Shown here one piece after another: positions 53,074 through 60,179 of a stretch of 60,179 bases of DNA. The translations under genes and the position numbers were made by a program. Below the pieces are notes generated by a model. That model ran no database searches, was not told where the DNA came from, and saw nothing but the letters and a program-made list of their open reading frames with translations. Position 1 is the stretch's first letter, and each line of letters begins with the position of its first letter. The stretch is taken from assembly GCF_000159095.1 (NCBI RefSeq), contig NZ_GG666301.1:1-60179 (forward strand), read 5' to 3'. The stretch is from Anaerococcus tetradius ATCC 35098 (lineage in GTDB: Bacteria; Bacillota; Clostridia; Tissierellales; Peptoniphilaceae).

Positions 53074-54197
53074 CCAAATACCCTTTCTCCATTAAGGAAA
53101 GTTGCAAGGAGGTCTAAGTCTTTGTTAAGAACTATGAAGTCTGCATCAAAGCCCACATGAAGCTTACCACACACATCATCAATTCCAACTGACTTGGCAG
53201 GTATAAGACTTGCCATTTGTATAGCCTCAAAGACATCTGCAATTTCCCATTCTACTACATTTTTGACTGCTTGTTTTAGTTTTAGGATTGATCCTGCAAG
53301 AGAGCCACCATCTTTTAGTCTTGCTGTTCCATCTTTTACTATTACAGGAAAGTCTCCTAACATATAGTCGCCTTCAGCCATGCCTCCTGCTGACATACAA
53401 TCGGTAATTAGGGCTATCCTATCACGTCCCTTTACATCCATTAGGATTTTTGCAGCGGCTGGATTTACATGGTGGCCATCGCAAATCAATTCTCCATAAG
53501 AATCTGTATTCATAGCAGCTCCTAGCATACCAGGCTTTCTATGATGAAGACCACTCATGCCATTATAGACATGGACAAAGATATTTGCTCCTGCTTCTAC
53601 TGCTTTTTTTGCTTGCTCATAACTTGCATCGGAATGGCCCAAGGCAACCCTCACTCCCATGGCGTTAGCTTCTTTTATAAATTCTATAGCCCCCTTTCTT
53701 TCTGGAGCTATGGCAATTTTATTTACTAGACCCTTAGATAAGTCTTTCCATCTTCTGAGTTTTTCGATAGAAGGATCGGACATATAGGAAGGATTTTGAG
53801 CTCCCTTGTATTTTTCTGTGAAAAATGGTCCTTCAAGAAAGATTCCTCTGACCTTTGCGCCTTCAACGTCTTTGTATTCTTTTCCTATTAGCTCACAAGC
53901 CTTATCTAGCTTTTCACTTGAATCGGTAAGGGTTGTAGGAAGAAAACTTGTTACTCCGCACTCTAAGATGCCCTTTGATATTTCATTAAGATAGCCTTCC
54001 TTGCAATCCATAATGTCCTTACCGCCATAACCATGGATATGAGTATCTACAAGACCTGGAGCGATTATTTCTCCTAGATATTCGTATTCTTCCGGCTCTT
54101 TTTTGGAAAATGATTTAATTTTTCCATTTTCCACTTCCATATAATAATCTTCTAAAACTTCATCTTCTAATAGAATATATTTTGCACAATAATACAT
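53070..54197 (-). CDS. nagA: N-acetylglucosamine/galactosamine-6-phosphate deacetylase
   Basis: 375 residues. Amidohydrolase with GLVDTHIHGYGG, metal Glu in IFLEGPFF, ALGHSDAS, HVYNGMSGLHHR and catalytic Asp in ALITDCMSAGG. Removes acetate from GlcNAc-6-P or GalNAc-6-P; the AgaS-type neighbour suggests the galactosamine form (AgaA role). Confidence 0.92.
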   Translation of the reverse strand: MYYCAKYILLEDEVLEDYYMEVENGKIKSFSKKEPEEYEYLGEIIAPGLVDTHIHGYGGKDIMDCKEGYLNEISKGILECGVTSFLPTTLTDSSEKLDKACELIGKEYKDVEGAKVRGIFLEGPFFTEKYKGAQNPSYMSDPSIEKLRRWKDLSKGLVNKIAIAPERKGAIEFIKEANAMGVRVALGHSDASYEQAKKAVEAGANIFVHVYNGMSGLHHRKPGMLGAAMNTDSYGELICDGHHVNPAAAKILMDVKGRDRIALITDCMSAGGMAEGDYMLGDFPVIVKDGTARLKDGGSLAGSILKLKQAVKNVVEWEIADVFEAIQMASLIPAKSVGIDDVCGKLHVGFDADFIVLNKDLDLLATFLNGERVFG

Positions 54198-54210
54198 TTA
54201 ATCTCCTTAC

Positions 54211-54912
54211 TTATCTAGGACTGTAGCTAGTTTCATAATAGAACTTATCCCCTCTGGCGTAGGAAATGGTGTATTCGACCAAATTTTCGTCAAAGTCGAA
54301 GCTCTTTCTAATTATCTTTAAGCTTGGGGCATCAGGGTTTTGCCCCAAGAAATTTGCTATTTTGTTATTTAACTTAGAAACAGAAAATCTTTCATTTACA
54401 GTAAAAATCGCAGCATTAGATTCATCAAAGATGTCATAAAGGGGCTTCTCGCTAATAAGCTCCCTGGAAATATTAGTAAATCTATCGTAAGGAATGTAAG
54501 TTGTTTCATACATCATAGGCTCATCATCTGCAAGCCTAAGTCTTACTAGTTCAATAATCAAATCTGCGTTATTAATTTGCATTTGCTTAGCCAAATCCTT
54601 GTTGGCCTTTTTGATCCTAAAGTCAAGTATCTCTGACTTTGGTACCATACCATTGGCAATGGTTCTTTGGGTAAAAGAATAATAGTTTGATAGGTTGTCG
54701 GTTAACTTGTGCTTACCAGTTACAAAACTACCCTTGCCTTGGATTTGGATTATTAGGCCAGAACTTACTAGCTGTCTTATGGCATTTCTAACTGTTGTCC
54801 TACTGACATCATAATCAATGCAAAGTTGCCTTTCAGAAGGAATCTTATCGCCCTTCTCCATTGTATAAATTTTGTCTGTAATATCTTTTACAAGCTCAGA
54901 ATAAAGACTCAT
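54211..54912 (-). CDS. GntR-family regulator with UTRA domain
   Basis: 233 residues from the ATG at 54912; the GTG at 54918 abuts the agaS stop. Winged helix (PSERQLCIDYDVSRTTVRNAIRQLVSSGLI) and a UTRA ligand domain (from about 85). Resembles HutC/NagR-type regulators of amino sugar genes. Embedded between agaS and nagA, so probably senses an amino-sugar phosphate. Confidence 0.9.
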   Translation of the reverse strand: MSLYSELVKDITDKIYTMEKGDKIPSERQLCIDYDVSRTTVRNAIRQLVSSGLIIQIQGKGSFVTGKHKLTDNLSNYYSFTQRTIANGMVPKSEILDFRIKKANKDLAKQMQINNADLIIELVRLRLADDEPMMYETTYIPYDRFTNISRELISEKPLYDIFDESNAAIFTVNERFSVSKLNNKIANFLGQNPDAPSLKIIRKSFDFDENLVEYTISYARGDKFYYETSYSPR

Positions 54913-54918
54913 TTTCAC

Positions 54919-56052
54919 CTACTTATTATATTTGTGTATAGTAACTCCCTTTACTACCCTGTTTACTGTATGGGACTTGGATGGATTATCTGGTGTATTG
55001 CCAACCCTTAGTGACGTAATTAGACTAATAAGTTGGGCAACAAGAGCAAAAAGGACAGAAAGATAGGCATCATCTAGACCATCTACCTCATAAACTAACT
55101 TTTCATAAGACACCTCTAGGTCCTTGCCTGAAACAGCTATGACCTTCTTTGCTATCTTATCAAGGCTAATCTCTTCTAATATATCCCTATCATAAGAATT
55201 TGTGTAAGGATTTGATGAAAGGAAGGATACCACTAAACTATTTTCATCTATAAAGGACTTAGGACCATGCCTAAAGCCCATCGAAGACTCATACATACTA
55301 GAAACCTTGCCTGCTGTCAATTCTAGAACCTTTAGCCTTGCTTCATTAGTCAATTTATACAAAGGCCCACTGCCAAGATAAATTATCCTATCGAAATCAA
55401 AATTGACCATACTTTCAATATTTTCCTTATCAGCAAGAATTTCTCTTCCTGCACTAACAAGCTTTCCTACAAGCTCTTTCTTATTTTGATTTTTCCTATC
55501 GAATACTAAAAGACAAGTTAGAAGCATAGATGTAAAAGAACTTGTCATAGCAAAACCCTTGTCATTTGTACCAGTTGGTTCTATAAACACATAGGCCTTC
55601 TCATCATCATATAATTTTTCTGCAAGCTTTCCATCCTCCGCACAAGTTATAGCAAGGTTATAATGATCATCCACAAGATCATTCATAAGCTCTACAGCAG
55701 CTAGGGATTCTGGAGAATTGCCACTTCTTGCAAAAGAAACAAGGAGAGTCTTACAGTCTTTCTTAAAATGAAGGTAAGGGCAAGAAACAAGGTCAGTTGT
55801 AGCAACAGATTCAAAGTCAAAATCACCATAGGCTTTCAAATATTCCTTAGCGATATTTCCCACATATTCGCTAGTACCTGCACCTGTGAAAATTACCTTG
55901 CATCCCTTGACCTTTCTCAAGAAATCATCAATTCTTTCCTTCTCTTCTTCATACTTATCATAAACAAGCTCCCAGATATCCGCTTGCTGAAAAATCTCCC
56001 TATAAGTATTTATAGCATCATTTTCTCTAATATAATCTTCTTCTAAAAACAT
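54919..56052 (-). CDS. agaS: AgaS-type SIS-domain galactosamine-6-phosphate deaminase/isomerase
   Basis: 377 residues with two SIS domains. FTGAGTSEYVGN, SFARSGNSPESLAAV and NDKGFAMTSSFTSM are the AgaS pattern. AgaS converts galactosamine-6-phosphate to tagatose-6-phosphate plus ammonia. With nagA, lacC and lacD downstream this completes the GalNAc route. AGGAGG before the start. Confidence 0.92.
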   Translation of the reverse strand: MFLEEDYIRENDAINTYREIFQQADIWELVYDKYEEEKERIDDFLRKVKGCKVIFTGAGTSEYVGNIAKEYLKAYGDFDFESVATTDLVSCPYLHFKKDCKTLLVSFARSGNSPESLAAVELMNDLVDDHYNLAITCAEDGKLAEKLYDDEKAYVFIEPTGTNDKGFAMTSSFTSMLLTCLLVFDRKNQNKKELVGKLVSAGREILADKENIESMVNFDFDRIIYLGSGPLYKLTNEARLKVLELTAGKVSSMYESSMGFRHGPKSFIDENSLVVSFLSSNPYTNSYDRDILEEISLDKIAKKVIAVSGKDLEVSYEKLVYEVDGLDDAYLSVLFALVAQLISLITSLRVGNTPDNPSKSHTVNRVVKGVTIHKYNK

Positions 56053-56134
56053 TTTTACCTCCTACTGGTAACTACCACTATTATTATATAAGTTGCCTAA
56101 TCTTTAGTCAACCAGCAGGGGCAAGGCTTTTAGT

Positions 56135-56884
56135 TTAATTAATTAATTTTGTATATTTTTCTATTTCTTTCTTTCCCTTAGGGCTAATTTTGTCATCGCT
56201 TATCACATCCGCATTTTCTATATTATAGAAAGCATAGAAATCCTCAACTCCAATTTTGGAAGAATCAGCTATAAGATAGGACTTATTAGAATTTTCCAAG
56301 ATTTTAGCTTGGAGAAGGCCCTCATCCACACTATAAGTGTAAGCCAAACAATCACATATCCCATTTACTCCAATAAAGGCCCTGGAGAATCTAATTTTTT
56401 CCACAAGATCTAAGGCTAAGCTTCCAACAAAGGCCCCAGTAATCTCCCTAAACTCTCCTCCAATAAGAAATACCCTAAGACCTCTAATCATCTTGAGTTT
56501 TTGAAACAAATATAAGGAATTAGTATATATATTACAATTCTTGTTTGCCATGTAGGAGCTTACATACTCAATAGTAGTTCCTGCTCCCAAAAAAATATTC
56601 TCATCATCCTCAATCAAAGATGCGATAATCTTCGCTATATATTCCTTCCTATCCTTATTCTTTAAAATTTTCTCTTCATTAGAAAACTCTCGAGTCAAAG
56701 ACTTATCCAAGCCCTTAGCCCCACCATGAACCCTTATAAGGAGCTTTTGATCTTCAAGCTCTTTAAGATCACGCCTTACAGTCATGTCCGTTACATCTAG
56801 AATATTAGCAAGATCAGAAACCTGTATCATCCCATCAGTTTCCAATTTATTTAGTATAATTTCGTGTCGTCTTTCCTTTAACAT
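56135..56884 (-). CDS. DeoR-family regulator (AgaR/LacR-like)
   Basis: 249 residues from the ATG at 56884 (AAAGGAAA upstream); longer starts upstream lack a site. DeoR helix-turn-helix (IQVSDLANILDVTDMTVRRDLKELEDQKLLIRVHGGA) and sugar-phosphate-sensing C-terminal domain (IFLGAGTTIEYVSSYM). Lies between the lacAB and aga genes, whose expression it likely controls. Confidence 0.9.
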   Translation of the reverse strand: MLKERRHEIILNKLETDGMIQVSDLANILDVTDMTVRRDLKELEDQKLLIRVHGGAKGLDKSLTREFSNEEKILKNKDRKEYIAKIIASLIEDDENIFLGAGTTIEYVSSYMANKNCNIYTNSLYLFQKLKMIRGLRVFLIGGEFREITGAFVGSLALDLVEKIRFSRAFIGVNGICDCLAYTYSVDEGLLQAKILENSNKSYLIADSSKIGVEDFYAFYNIENADVISDDKISPKGKKEIEKYTKLIN

Positions 56885-56920
56885 AGTTATTTCCTTTAGT
56901 AAAAATAGCGTCTCCATCAC

Positions 56921-57136
56921 GCCACTTTAACTATACTCGAATTAACTACTTCAACTGCCTACTTTCAGATAATTCCTTCCACCAATAAGCTGATTTCTTG
57001 GGATATCTTTTCTTATATATCCGCCACTAATCTCTATAAAATAATAGACTATCCAGGAATTAATATATCCAATTGTCTATTATCGCAAGCCTAATTGAAG
57101 TAATTTAATAACCTTATATTTAATTAAAGAAAGTAC
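56921..57136 (-). other. Intergenic region with hairpin after lacB
   Basis: No gene. Inverted repeat TAATAGAC (57042-57049) / GTCTATTA (57075-57082), followed on the minus strand by TTATTTTAT: a weak terminator or regulatory hairpin separating lacAB from the DeoR gene. Confidence 0.5.
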
Positions 57137-57667
57137 CTAATCGTGGTATTCTCCCCTATCCCATTTTTCTATAAATTCATCAAAGAACTTATCATTATTA
57201 ACTTGCTCTTTCTCATCATCCCTATATTTTTCTTCTATAGCCATAATTTTTTCTATAATTTTTTCATTCTCAGCTGTTTTCTTATACTCAGCATTTAGGA
57301 ATGAATCTATTATTTCGAAAGCAAGGTCTCTACCAACAATCATGCCACCAAAAGCTATTACATTTGCATTTAATTCTTCTTTAGCATAAATTGCAGTAGC
57401 ACAATCTCTAACTAGGGCACAACGAGTGCCAAAAGCCTTATTAACTGATGTGGAAATTCCGACTCCTGTTCCGCAAAGTACGACCCCTAGATCACATTTC
57501 CCGCTTGCTACTAGCTCTCCCACCTTTTTACCAAAAATCGGATAGTGAGTTCTGGTATTATCATAGGTTCCTACATCTACTACATCATGACCGAGACTTT
57601 TGAGATGATCTGATACTTCCATTTTTAAACTAGTGACTATATGGTCACATCCTAATGCTATTCTCAT
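57137..57667 (-). CDS. lacB: Galactose-6-phosphate isomerase subunit LacB
   Basis: 176 residues. RpiB/LacB fold with [20 protein letters not shown] (catalytic Cys) and [11 protein letters not shown] at 57667 rather than 57670, because the AGGAGG needs the longer spacing. Together with LacA isomerises galactose-6-phosphate to tagatose-6-phosphate. A 30-residue C-terminal acidic extension follows, as in other LacB. Confidence 0.95.
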   Translation of the reverse strand: MRIALGCDHIVTSLKMEVSDHLKSLGHDVVDVGTYDNTRTHYPIFGKKVGELVASGKCDLGVVLCGTGVGISTSVNKAFGTRCALVRDCATAIYAKEELNANVIAFGGMIVGRDLAFEIIDSFLNAEYKKTAENEKIIEKIMAIEEKYRDDEKEQVNNDKFFDEFIEKWDRGEYHD

Positions 57668-57676
57668 CATATCCTC

Positions 57677-58129
57677 CTACAACATCTTGTTAAGCATATC
57701 AATTCTAATTTGGTGACGACCACCATCATAGCCATGGCTTAGGAAATTTCTTAGGCAAGATTTTGCTAAATCTTCTCCAACAATTCCAGATCCCATAACC
57801 AAAATCCTTGCACCATTGTGTCTTTTTGTCATAAGAGCACTCCTCTCATCAGACACTTCTGCAGCAACCATTCCCTTATGCTTAGAACAAGCCATATAGC
57901 TTCCTGCCCCATATCTATCGAGAACAACTCCAACGCTAGCATCATCCGAACCTGTTGTTAAGATTCCATCAACATCTAAAAGCTTCTCACAAACAGCGTT
58001 AGAACTATCAACTAAATCAAATCCTTCCTCTGTTAAATCTTCGTAGTCAACAGATAAATCCTCAAGCTCACAAATTAAAGCATCCTTTAACTTTAAAGCA
58101 TCCATATCTGAAGAAATATAAACCTTCAT
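57677..58129 (-). CDS. lacA: Galactose-6-phosphate isomerase subunit LacA
   Basis: 150 residues from the ATG at 58129 (AAAGGTGG 6 nt upstream). Matches LacA: VVLDRYGAGSYMACSKHKGMVAAEVSDERSALMTKRHNGARI and YDGGRHQIRIDMLNKML. LacA lacks the catalytic cysteine, as expected for the subunit. Nine bases before lacB. Confidence 0.95.
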   Translation of the reverse strand: MKVYISSDMDALKLKDALICELEDLSVDYEDLTEEGFDLVDSSNAVCEKLLDVDGILTTGSDDASVGVVLDRYGAGSYMACSKHKGMVAAEVSDERSALMTKRHNGARILVMGSGIVGEDLAKSCLRNFLSHGYDGGRHQIRIDMLNKML

Positions 58130-58270
58130 AAATACCACCTTTCTTTAATTAATTTATACCCGCCTAGGTAAAAACTTATAACAACTGATAAACTATGGAT
58201 AAAACACAATAATCAAGATTATCTACAAAACAAATACTTTTGACCCAACAAAAATAATAAAACCCTATTA
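58130..58270 (-). other. Leader just upstream of lacA
   Basis: AT-rich, no gene. TTGTTTTGT and ATTGTGTTTT stretches resemble half-sites of DeoR-family operators, but the match is weak. Confidence 0.35.
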
Positions 58271-58309
58271 ATACAATAAAAAAGACTTCTCTTTATACAC
58301 TTAAAGAGA
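58271..58309 (-). terminator. Intrinsic terminator inside the lacA leader
   Basis: 8-bp stem TCTCTTTA / TAAAGAGA (58302-58309 and 58288-58295) followed on the minus strand by AGTCTTTTTTATTG. It lies 140 nt beyond the promoter at 58429 and 140 nt before lacA: either an attenuator or the end of a small RNA. Confidence 0.7.
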
Positions 58310-58428
58310 CCTTAATTGTTAGGGACTTATATAAAAAGTAAAATCGTGGTCAAAATAGAATAGAAATCCGCCTTTCAAAACTTATGTTTCTTTTTGTTTT
58401 TTGTTTTTTTCTTTTGTTTGATACCTAT
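58310..58428 (-). ncRNA. Candidate leader RNA or small RNA
   Basis: Segment between a strong promoter and an intrinsic terminator on the same strand. The 5' part is an A/C-rich tract (AAACAAAAGAAAAAAAC) and no reading frame is evident. Could be an attenuated leader of the lac genes or an independent sRNA of about 140 nt. Confidence 0.4.
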
Positions 58429-58457
58429 ATAATACAAGGCTTGAAATCTTATGTCAA
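58429..58457 (-). promoter_or_regulatory. Strong promoter upstream of lacA
   Basis: TTGACA (58457-58452), 17-bp spacer, TATTAT (58434-58429), about 300 nt before lacA. Confidence 0.75.
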
Positions 58458-58637
58458 ACATTTTATACAAAATAGTAGAATAGAATTATTAAAATAAAGA
58501 TATAGCAAGCCCTATAAATTGACCTTAATTTCAGCATAAATAGATCTAACCATAGGAAGCTTTAATTATACATTTATAGAAAATACCTGTTGAGCGTAAA
58601 AAGCGAAACAAGCTTTGTAAAAGCATTTTCGAACACA

Positions 58638-58667
58638 AAAAAAGCCCTCCAAGAGCAAGAGAGCTTA
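58638..58667 (-). terminator. Terminator of the tRNA gene
   Basis: Minus strand AAGCTCTC...GGAGGGCTT (GU pairs) followed by TTTTTTT, about 40 nt after the tRNA 3' end. Confidence 0.75.
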
Positions 58668-58704
58668 TTTGCAGAAGACGAGTGTTCCTTCCATTTTATG
58701 ATTT

Positions 58705-58780
58705 TGGCTGGAATGACAGGATTCGAACCTGTGATCTCCAGAGTCAGAATCTGGTGCCTTACCGGCTTGGCTACATTCCA
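58705..58780 (-). tRNA. tRNA-Gln (CTG)
   Basis: 76 nt including encoded CCA. Acceptor stem TGGAATG/CATTCCA with G discriminator, D arm GCCAAGCCGGTAAGGC, anticodon stem CCAGA/TCTGG with loop TTCTGAC (anticodon CTG), and T arm ACAGG-TTCGAAT-CCTGT. The 5' TGG start is characteristic of tRNA-Gln. Confidence 0.95.
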
Positions 58781-58851
58781 AAAATTTCTATTACCCTTAT
58801 AAATTACCTCTTTCAATGATTTTTTCAATATCCAGTCCAAAAAATGAAGGC

Positions 58852-59580
58852 TTATTTTTCCCTTCCTGTAAAGCAAAGATTCATTTCATATCCCGCCCTA
58901 ATTGCAGTGTTAATTGACCTGGTATGAGAAAATTGTGTCGTTGTTATAGGGCTGACATTTGGATTTTCTTGCCTTATTATTAAAGATAAACTCCTTAAAA
59001 TAGAAGTAGCAAGGCCAACGTATTTAGATTCATCAGAAAATTTCTCCAAAGCAATATCCCAAAGATATTTCCCAGAAATAGAGCTTCCAGCAAGGGCAAT
59101 TAATTTTTTGCCATCATAATAACTGAGGCCTAATCTATCATCCTCATCAAAGCTAAAGGCCATTTTAGTCTTTCCTTTAAACTTTTCTATATCTTCTTTC
59201 TCAATCCTTGTAAATGCAAAGTCTCTTACTAGAACATTCCTATCAGTAAAGCTCATCAATGGAAAAAAATTATCAATTTCAATGCCAAATTCTCCCAAAA
59301 TTCTATATAAAGATCTGATATTATCTGCCTCAGCAAACCAGGCTCCTGGATAAGCTTTGAAACTTTGTCTAAGTTTATCTATTAAATCAGAATTTTCCGA
59401 TTTCATAAATATCCTTCCTCCTGTACATATCGCAGAGAATAATTTCTTATCATTAAACATAAAGGAATCATCAGCCTTATTTACCTTAAAAATATTCCCT
59501 TTAGCTTCGAATTCTTCATAAGTAATTGAATAATCATTCATTATTTGTTTCTTAAAATTAACATCCATATCTTTATCCAT
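58852..59580 (-). CDS. GNAT-type N-acetyltransferase-like protein
   Basis: 242 residues from 59580; in-frame ATGs at 59568 and 59565-59541 are alternatives and no start has a clear ribosome binding site. The C-terminal half (about 130-235) has a GNAT-like pattern: substrate strand LGLSYYDGKKLIALAGSS, then YVGLATSILRSLSLIIRQENPNVSPITTT and the late motif ARS-INTAIRAGYEM. The N-terminal half is of the same type in degenerate form. Substrate unknown. It sits between tRNA-Gln and the rRNA region. Confidence 0.65.
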   Translation of the reverse strand: MDKDMDVNFKKQIMNDYSITYEEFEAKGNIFKVNKADDSFMFNDKKLFSAICTGGRIFMKSENSDLIDKLRQSFKAYPGAWFAEADNIRSLYRILGEFGIEIDNFFPLMSFTDRNVLVRDFAFTRIEKEDIEKFKGKTKMAFSFDEDDRLGLSYYDGKKLIALAGSSISGKYLWDIALEKFSDESKYVGLATSILRSLSLIIRQENPNVSPITTTQFSHTRSINTAIRAGYEMNLCFTGREK

Positions 59581-59639
59581 ATAAAATTTTCTATATCATT
59601 ATATCGTAATTCCTGAAAATTTCTTTTTTCTAATGACCA

Positions 59640-59980
59640 AATCTTATTTGTTTAGCACCTTTTTCTGAAACCCGTTTGCAGAGAAACTCTTTCGCTGCTT
59701 ACCTAGCTTTGTTTCAGGGTTAAAATGCCATTTAGGCTTTTTAACAGTCTCCCGGGAGCTTGGTCCTAAATCAAGCGGACGGCTACTTCCGAGTACCATC
59801 GGCGTTATAAGGCTTTCACCTTCGGTGAACCACTCTGTGGAGGATCCTCCTTGAGCCGGATGTGCTTGTTTTCTGTGTTCGGTATACATAAACATGCTTT
59901 AACTAGCATGTTTATGCCGAAAACTAAGCACGATAGTGCGGAAGAGTTTGCGAAGCAAACGGGTTTTCGTGACAGGTGTT
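59640..59980 (-). ncRNA. Expanded 5S-rRNA-like element (paralogue with insertions)
   Basis: Directly downstream of the normal 5S gene, same strand. Three blocks of that 5S reappear in order: loop C region (59871-59885, ACCGAACACAGAA), helix IV/loop E region (59788-59815, identical over 28 nt) and the helix IV/3' block CTCCCGGGAGACT (59746-59758). The 3' flank also resembles that of 5S (AAACAAATAAGATTTGGTCATT). Between the blocks are extra hairpins: CATAAACATGC/GCATGTTTATG, TTCACC-GAA-GGTGAA, a palindrome GGAGGATCCTCC, and GTTAAAA/TTTTAAC. The closing helix is a long rod: CACC/GGTG at the ends, AAACCCGTTTGC (59966-59955) with GCAAACGGGTTT (59679-59668), and AAACTCTTCCGC (59949-59938) with GCGAAAGAGTTT (59695-59684). 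Its total of about 330 nt is three times a 5S. Coding is not supported. Confidence 0.75.
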
Positions 59981-60010
59981 AGTTATTTCTATAGATTCTA
60001 ATTTATGTAC

Positions 60011-60040
60011 AAAAAAGACTCAGTCGAATGACCAAGTCTT
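60011..60040 (-). terminator. rrn: Terminator of the rRNA operon
   Basis: Minus-strand stem AGACTTGGTC-ATTC-GACTGAGTCT followed by TTTTTTG, just after the 5S 3' end. Confidence 0.85.
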
Positions 60041-60046
60041 GTTTGT

Positions 60047-60161
60047 TTGGCGATTTCCTAGTCTCCCGGGAGGTTGCCCTCCGAGTACCATCGGCGTTAT
60101 AAGGCTTAACTTCTGTGTTCGGTATGGGAACAGGTGTATCCCTTATGCCATCATCACCATA
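60047..60161 (-). rRNA. rrf: 5S ribosomal RNA
   Basis: About 113 nt. Terminal helix TGGTGAT / ATCGCCA; conserved ACACCTGTTCCCATACCGAACACAGAAGTTAAG, CGCCGATGGTACTCGG and CCTCCCGGGAGA. Last gene of an rrn operon whose upstream part lies beyond the right edge. Confidence 0.95.
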
Positions 60162-60179
60162 TTTTTGAACCTCTCTAAA

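Noticed and set aside
59644-59895. 83-codon minus-strand frame
   Set aside because: Lies wholly inside the 5S-like element, contains 5S blocks and hairpins, has no ribosome binding site and no recognisable protein features.

Overview
AT-rich Gram-positive DNA. Gene content and protein style (four-gene ctsR-mcsA-mcsB-clpC operon, TTG and GTG starts, strong AGGAGG-type ribosome binding sites, split L-serine dehydratase, a CD1871A-type CXXC mini-protein beside a membrane polyferredoxin, flavodiiron protein, butyryl-CoA-dehydrogenase-like enzyme) suggest a fermentative anaerobic coccus of the Tissierellia (Peptoniphilaceae, most likely Anaerococcus or a close relative). This is inferred from family resemblance only. 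Most genes lie on the minus strand; the right edge holds the 3' end of an rRNA operon that is also on the minus strand.

Layout, left to right. (1) 1-3648: a very large, incomplete surface protein with five FMN-binding domains, each carrying a D-x-x-S-G-A-T flavinylation motif. It lies downstream of a near-consensus promoter with an embedded Fur box and about 800 nt of leader. (2) 4980-8185: radA with a GCS2-type glutamate-cysteine ligase, and ogt. (3) 8211-14126: a maltose/maltodextrin-type ABC importer operon (malE, small membrane protein, malF with an unusual N-terminal extension, malG, malK) with a cre/LacI-type site. (4) 14735-19249: ctsR-mcsA-mcsB-clpC with a CtsR box; the McsB homologue has lost its catalytic residues. 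(5) 19425-24048: YugP-type metallopeptidase, a KtrAB-type K+ uptake pair and a glucoside/sucrose-type PTS permease, the last divergent from a LacI-family regulator (24179). (6) 25195-29582: LURP-one protein, M42 aminopeptidase and a P-type cation ATPase behind a yybP-ykoY (Mn2+) riboswitch. (7) 29673-36303: paired ChrA proteins, HAD phosphatase, MATE exporter, alanine symporter and L-serine dehydratase with a structured leader. (8) 36725-42547: aspartase, fumarase and HAD hydrolase, then a secreted C39-like peptidase with cell-wall repeats. (9) 42716-51106: a redox block: TlpA-like lipoprotein, membrane polyferredoxin, 47-residue CXXC protein, two-component system, flavodiiron protein, and an acyl-CoA dehydrogenase fused to an ETF-alpha domain and a cysteine-less rubredoxin-like domain. 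(10) 51164-58129: galactosamine/galactose catabolism by the tagatose-6-phosphate route (lacA, lacB, DeoR regulator, agaS, GntR regulator, nagA, lacC, lacD) with no transporter in view. (11) 58705-60161: tRNA-Gln, a GNAT protein, a greatly expanded 5S-rRNA-like element, and a normal 5S rRNA.

Four observations stand out. The 5S-derived element at about 59640-59980 keeps three blocks of the neighbouring 5S gene but inserts hairpins and turns the closing helix into a long rod. The acyl-CoA dehydrogenase fusion sits directly upstream of a flavodiiron protein, and all four rubredoxin cysteines are replaced. The McsB homologue looks like a pseudokinase that keeps a phosphoarginine-pocket-like motif. 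The two-component system lies next to a CXXC/polyferredoxin/thioredoxin-like operon whose promoter carries 11-bp-spaced direct repeats. Together with the flavinylated surface protein, they point to much envelope redox chemistry in this organism. All calls come from reading the sequence; no database search was run.
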